Origin: Promethearchaeota archaeon
GTDB taxonomy: Archaea; Asgardarchaeota; Lokiarchaeia; Sigyniarchaeales; SOKP01
Assembly: GCA_030606095.1 (NCBI GenBank)
Contig: JAUWHC010000164.1
Span: 1-6,433, forward strand
Length of the DNA stretch: 6,433 nucleotides
Reading direction: 5' to 3'
Shown: positions 5,801-6,433 of the stretch, piece by piece
Position numbering within the stretch: the first letter of the stretch is position 1
How the letters are laid out: each line of letters begins with the position of its first letter
The notes under the pieces: generated by a model
Told to the model about the DNA's origin: nothing
The model's database searches: none
Seen by the model: the letters and a program-made list of their open reading frames with translations, nothing else
Translations under genes and position numbers: made by a program

Positions 5801-6220
5801 ATGTCAGAACAAGAATTAAGGAGCCAAATAGCGGATAAAGAAGATGAGATAACTAGAGTCGAAGAAGAAGCTTCAAAAAAGGAAGCCTCTGCAGAAAAAG
5901 AAATTGAAGCCGATTTTGACGAAAAAATAAACGATACCAAATCAAAGCTCGATGTAGGGGAAGTCGATTTAAAAGAGGCTACGGAAAAATCCAAAGAATG
6001 GACAAAGAAAATGAATAAATTAAATGTTGAAGTATCAGCATTGAAGAAAAAACACGAAAATTTAGTTAAAGGGAAAGCAAAAGCGTTAAATAAGAAGCTA
6101 GACAATATTCTCAAAAACAAAAAGAGCAAAATAAAAGCGTTTGAAGCAGAGATTAAAACATTGAGAAAAAAAGTTGAAAAACTAGAAATCGAACAATTAA
6201 AGAACCAAAGTAGCGAATAA
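5801..6220 (+). CDS. Small charged coiled-coil protein, unknown function
   Basis: I do not recognise a family. The 139 residues are almost wholly predicted helix: no proline, no cysteine, only two glycines (53 and 91) and one tryptophan (67). Hydrophobic residues recur at heptad-like spacing, clearest in 111-133 (I-x2-F-x3-I-x2-L-x3-V-x2-L). Charge is split: residues 1-66 hold 23 D/E against 12 K/R (net about -11), and 67-139 hold 22 K/R against 9 D/E (net about +13). That favours a folded-back hairpin or antiparallel assembly, perhaps binding nucleic acid through the basic half. There is no signal peptide or membrane segment. A weak AGGA (5788-5791) lies 9 nt before the start, and an ATG at 5793 is out of frame. 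T-runs follow the stop. It stands apart from the upstream genes and has its own promoter-like boxes. Confidence 0.75.
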   Translation: MSEQELRSQIADKEDEITRVEEEASKKEASAEKEIEADFDEKINDTKSKLDVGEVDLKEATEKSKEWTKKMNKLNVEVSALKKKHENLVKGKAKALNKKLDNILKNKKSKIKAFEAEIKTLRKKVEKLEIEQLKNQSSE

Positions 6221-6223
6221 ATT

Positions 6224-6257
6224 AGTTTATTTATTATCTTTTATTTTTTATATTTTA
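6224..6257 (+). terminator. T-rich terminator after the coiled-coil gene
   Basis: T-rich sequence including a run of six T (6244-6249) begins a few bases after the stop at 6220, in the gap shared with a converging minus-strand gene. A 7-nt tandem repeat TTATCCA (6255-6261, 6262-6268) directly follows. Confidence 0.45.
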
Positions 6258-6287
6258 TCCATTATCCATATTAAAAGTAGCTTAAAA

Positions 6288-6433
6288 TTAAAGATTTAGA
6301 GGGAGTTTTTGACCTTTCCCATTAAGTAAATCTTTAGATATCTCTGATTGGATTTTTATCTCGTCGTATAACCAGCTTAGTAATCTCATTTTTGCGTTAT
6401 AAATCTCTAATTCCTCTTCGAATATTTCCATCT
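6288..6433 (-). CDS. Minus-strand gene end, hypothetical, probably partial at window edge
   Basis: Read on the minus strand, the frame runs from the window edge through an ATG at 6431-6429 to a TAA at 6290-6288, giving 47 residues from that Met. The peptide begins M-E-I-F-E-E-E-L-E-I-Y and continues through L-L-S-W-L-Y-D-E-I-K, then ends K-L-P-L-N-L: amphipathic helical with ordinary protein composition. Only two bases precede the ATG, so I cannot tell whether it is the start or an internal Met of a longer gene. It converges on the coiled-coil gene across a 67-nt gap. No family is recognised. Confidence 0.5.
   Translation of the reverse strand, partial: MEIFEEELEIYNAKMRLLSWLYDEIKIQSEISKDLLNGKGQKLPLNL

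Noticed and set aside
5740..6129. 129-codon minus-strand frame opposite the coiled-coil gene
   Set aside because: Its F/S-rich product is the expected mirror of Lys/Glu-rich codons on the plus strand, and it has no motif; treated as a shadow.
1..6433. tRNA, rRNA, CRISPR array, transposase or attachment site
   Set aside because: No T-loop or cloverleaf pattern, no regularly spaced direct repeats, and no transposase or integrase motif were seen on either strand.

Overview
This AT-rich window reads as archaeal chromosome. Gene ends are followed by clusters of T-tracts instead of GC-rich hairpins, TATA-like boxes lie about 30-65 nt upstream of starts, and the content is anaerobic (a 2-hydroxyacyl-CoA dehydratase-type subunit and two heterodisulfide-reductase-like iron-sulfur proteins). 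An anaerobic archaeon, perhaps of an AT-rich Asgard-like lineage, is my inference; no rRNA or other phylogenetic marker is present, and an AT-rich anaerobic bacterium is not formally excluded.

Layout. (1) 1-390 (+): C-terminal end of a 2-hydroxyacyl-CoA dehydratase subunit, cut by the window edge. (2) 391-1022: a 632-nt stretch with no convincing gene but an unusual run of inverted repeats between 559 and 769. (3) 1023-2051 (+): HdrD-like protein, copy A, followed by T-tracts. (4) 2157-3977 (+): a complete GH2 beta-glucuronidase with both catalytic glutamates and the glucuronate-recognising N-x-K motif. (5) 4012-4527 (+): a small cysteine-bearing protein resembling the DUF6125 family, 34 nt after the glucuronidase. 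(6) 4622-5641 (+): HdrD-like protein, copy B, about 60% identical to copy A; the correct start is 4622, not the in-frame ATG at 4406. (7) 5801-6220 (+): a short coiled-coil protein with an acidic first half and a basic second half. (8) 6288-6433 (-): the end of a converging minus-strand gene of 47 or more codons that leaves the window.

How the genes may work together. The glucuronidase, the DUF6125-like protein and copy B lie on one strand with 34- and 94-nt gaps and no strong T-tract between them, so they may form one transcript; copy A lies just upstream behind its own T-tracts. Copies A and B each carry two ferredoxin-type cysteine sets and one canonical CCG site, so they should pass electrons or reduce a thiol/disulfide-type substrate. 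A link between glucuronide breakdown and this redox pair is a hypothesis from gene order only. The clearest unusual signals are a 47-nt perfectly identical tract shared by the two otherwise diverged paralogues (a likely gene-conversion tract), a degenerate first CCG site conserved in both copies, and the structured intergenic region.
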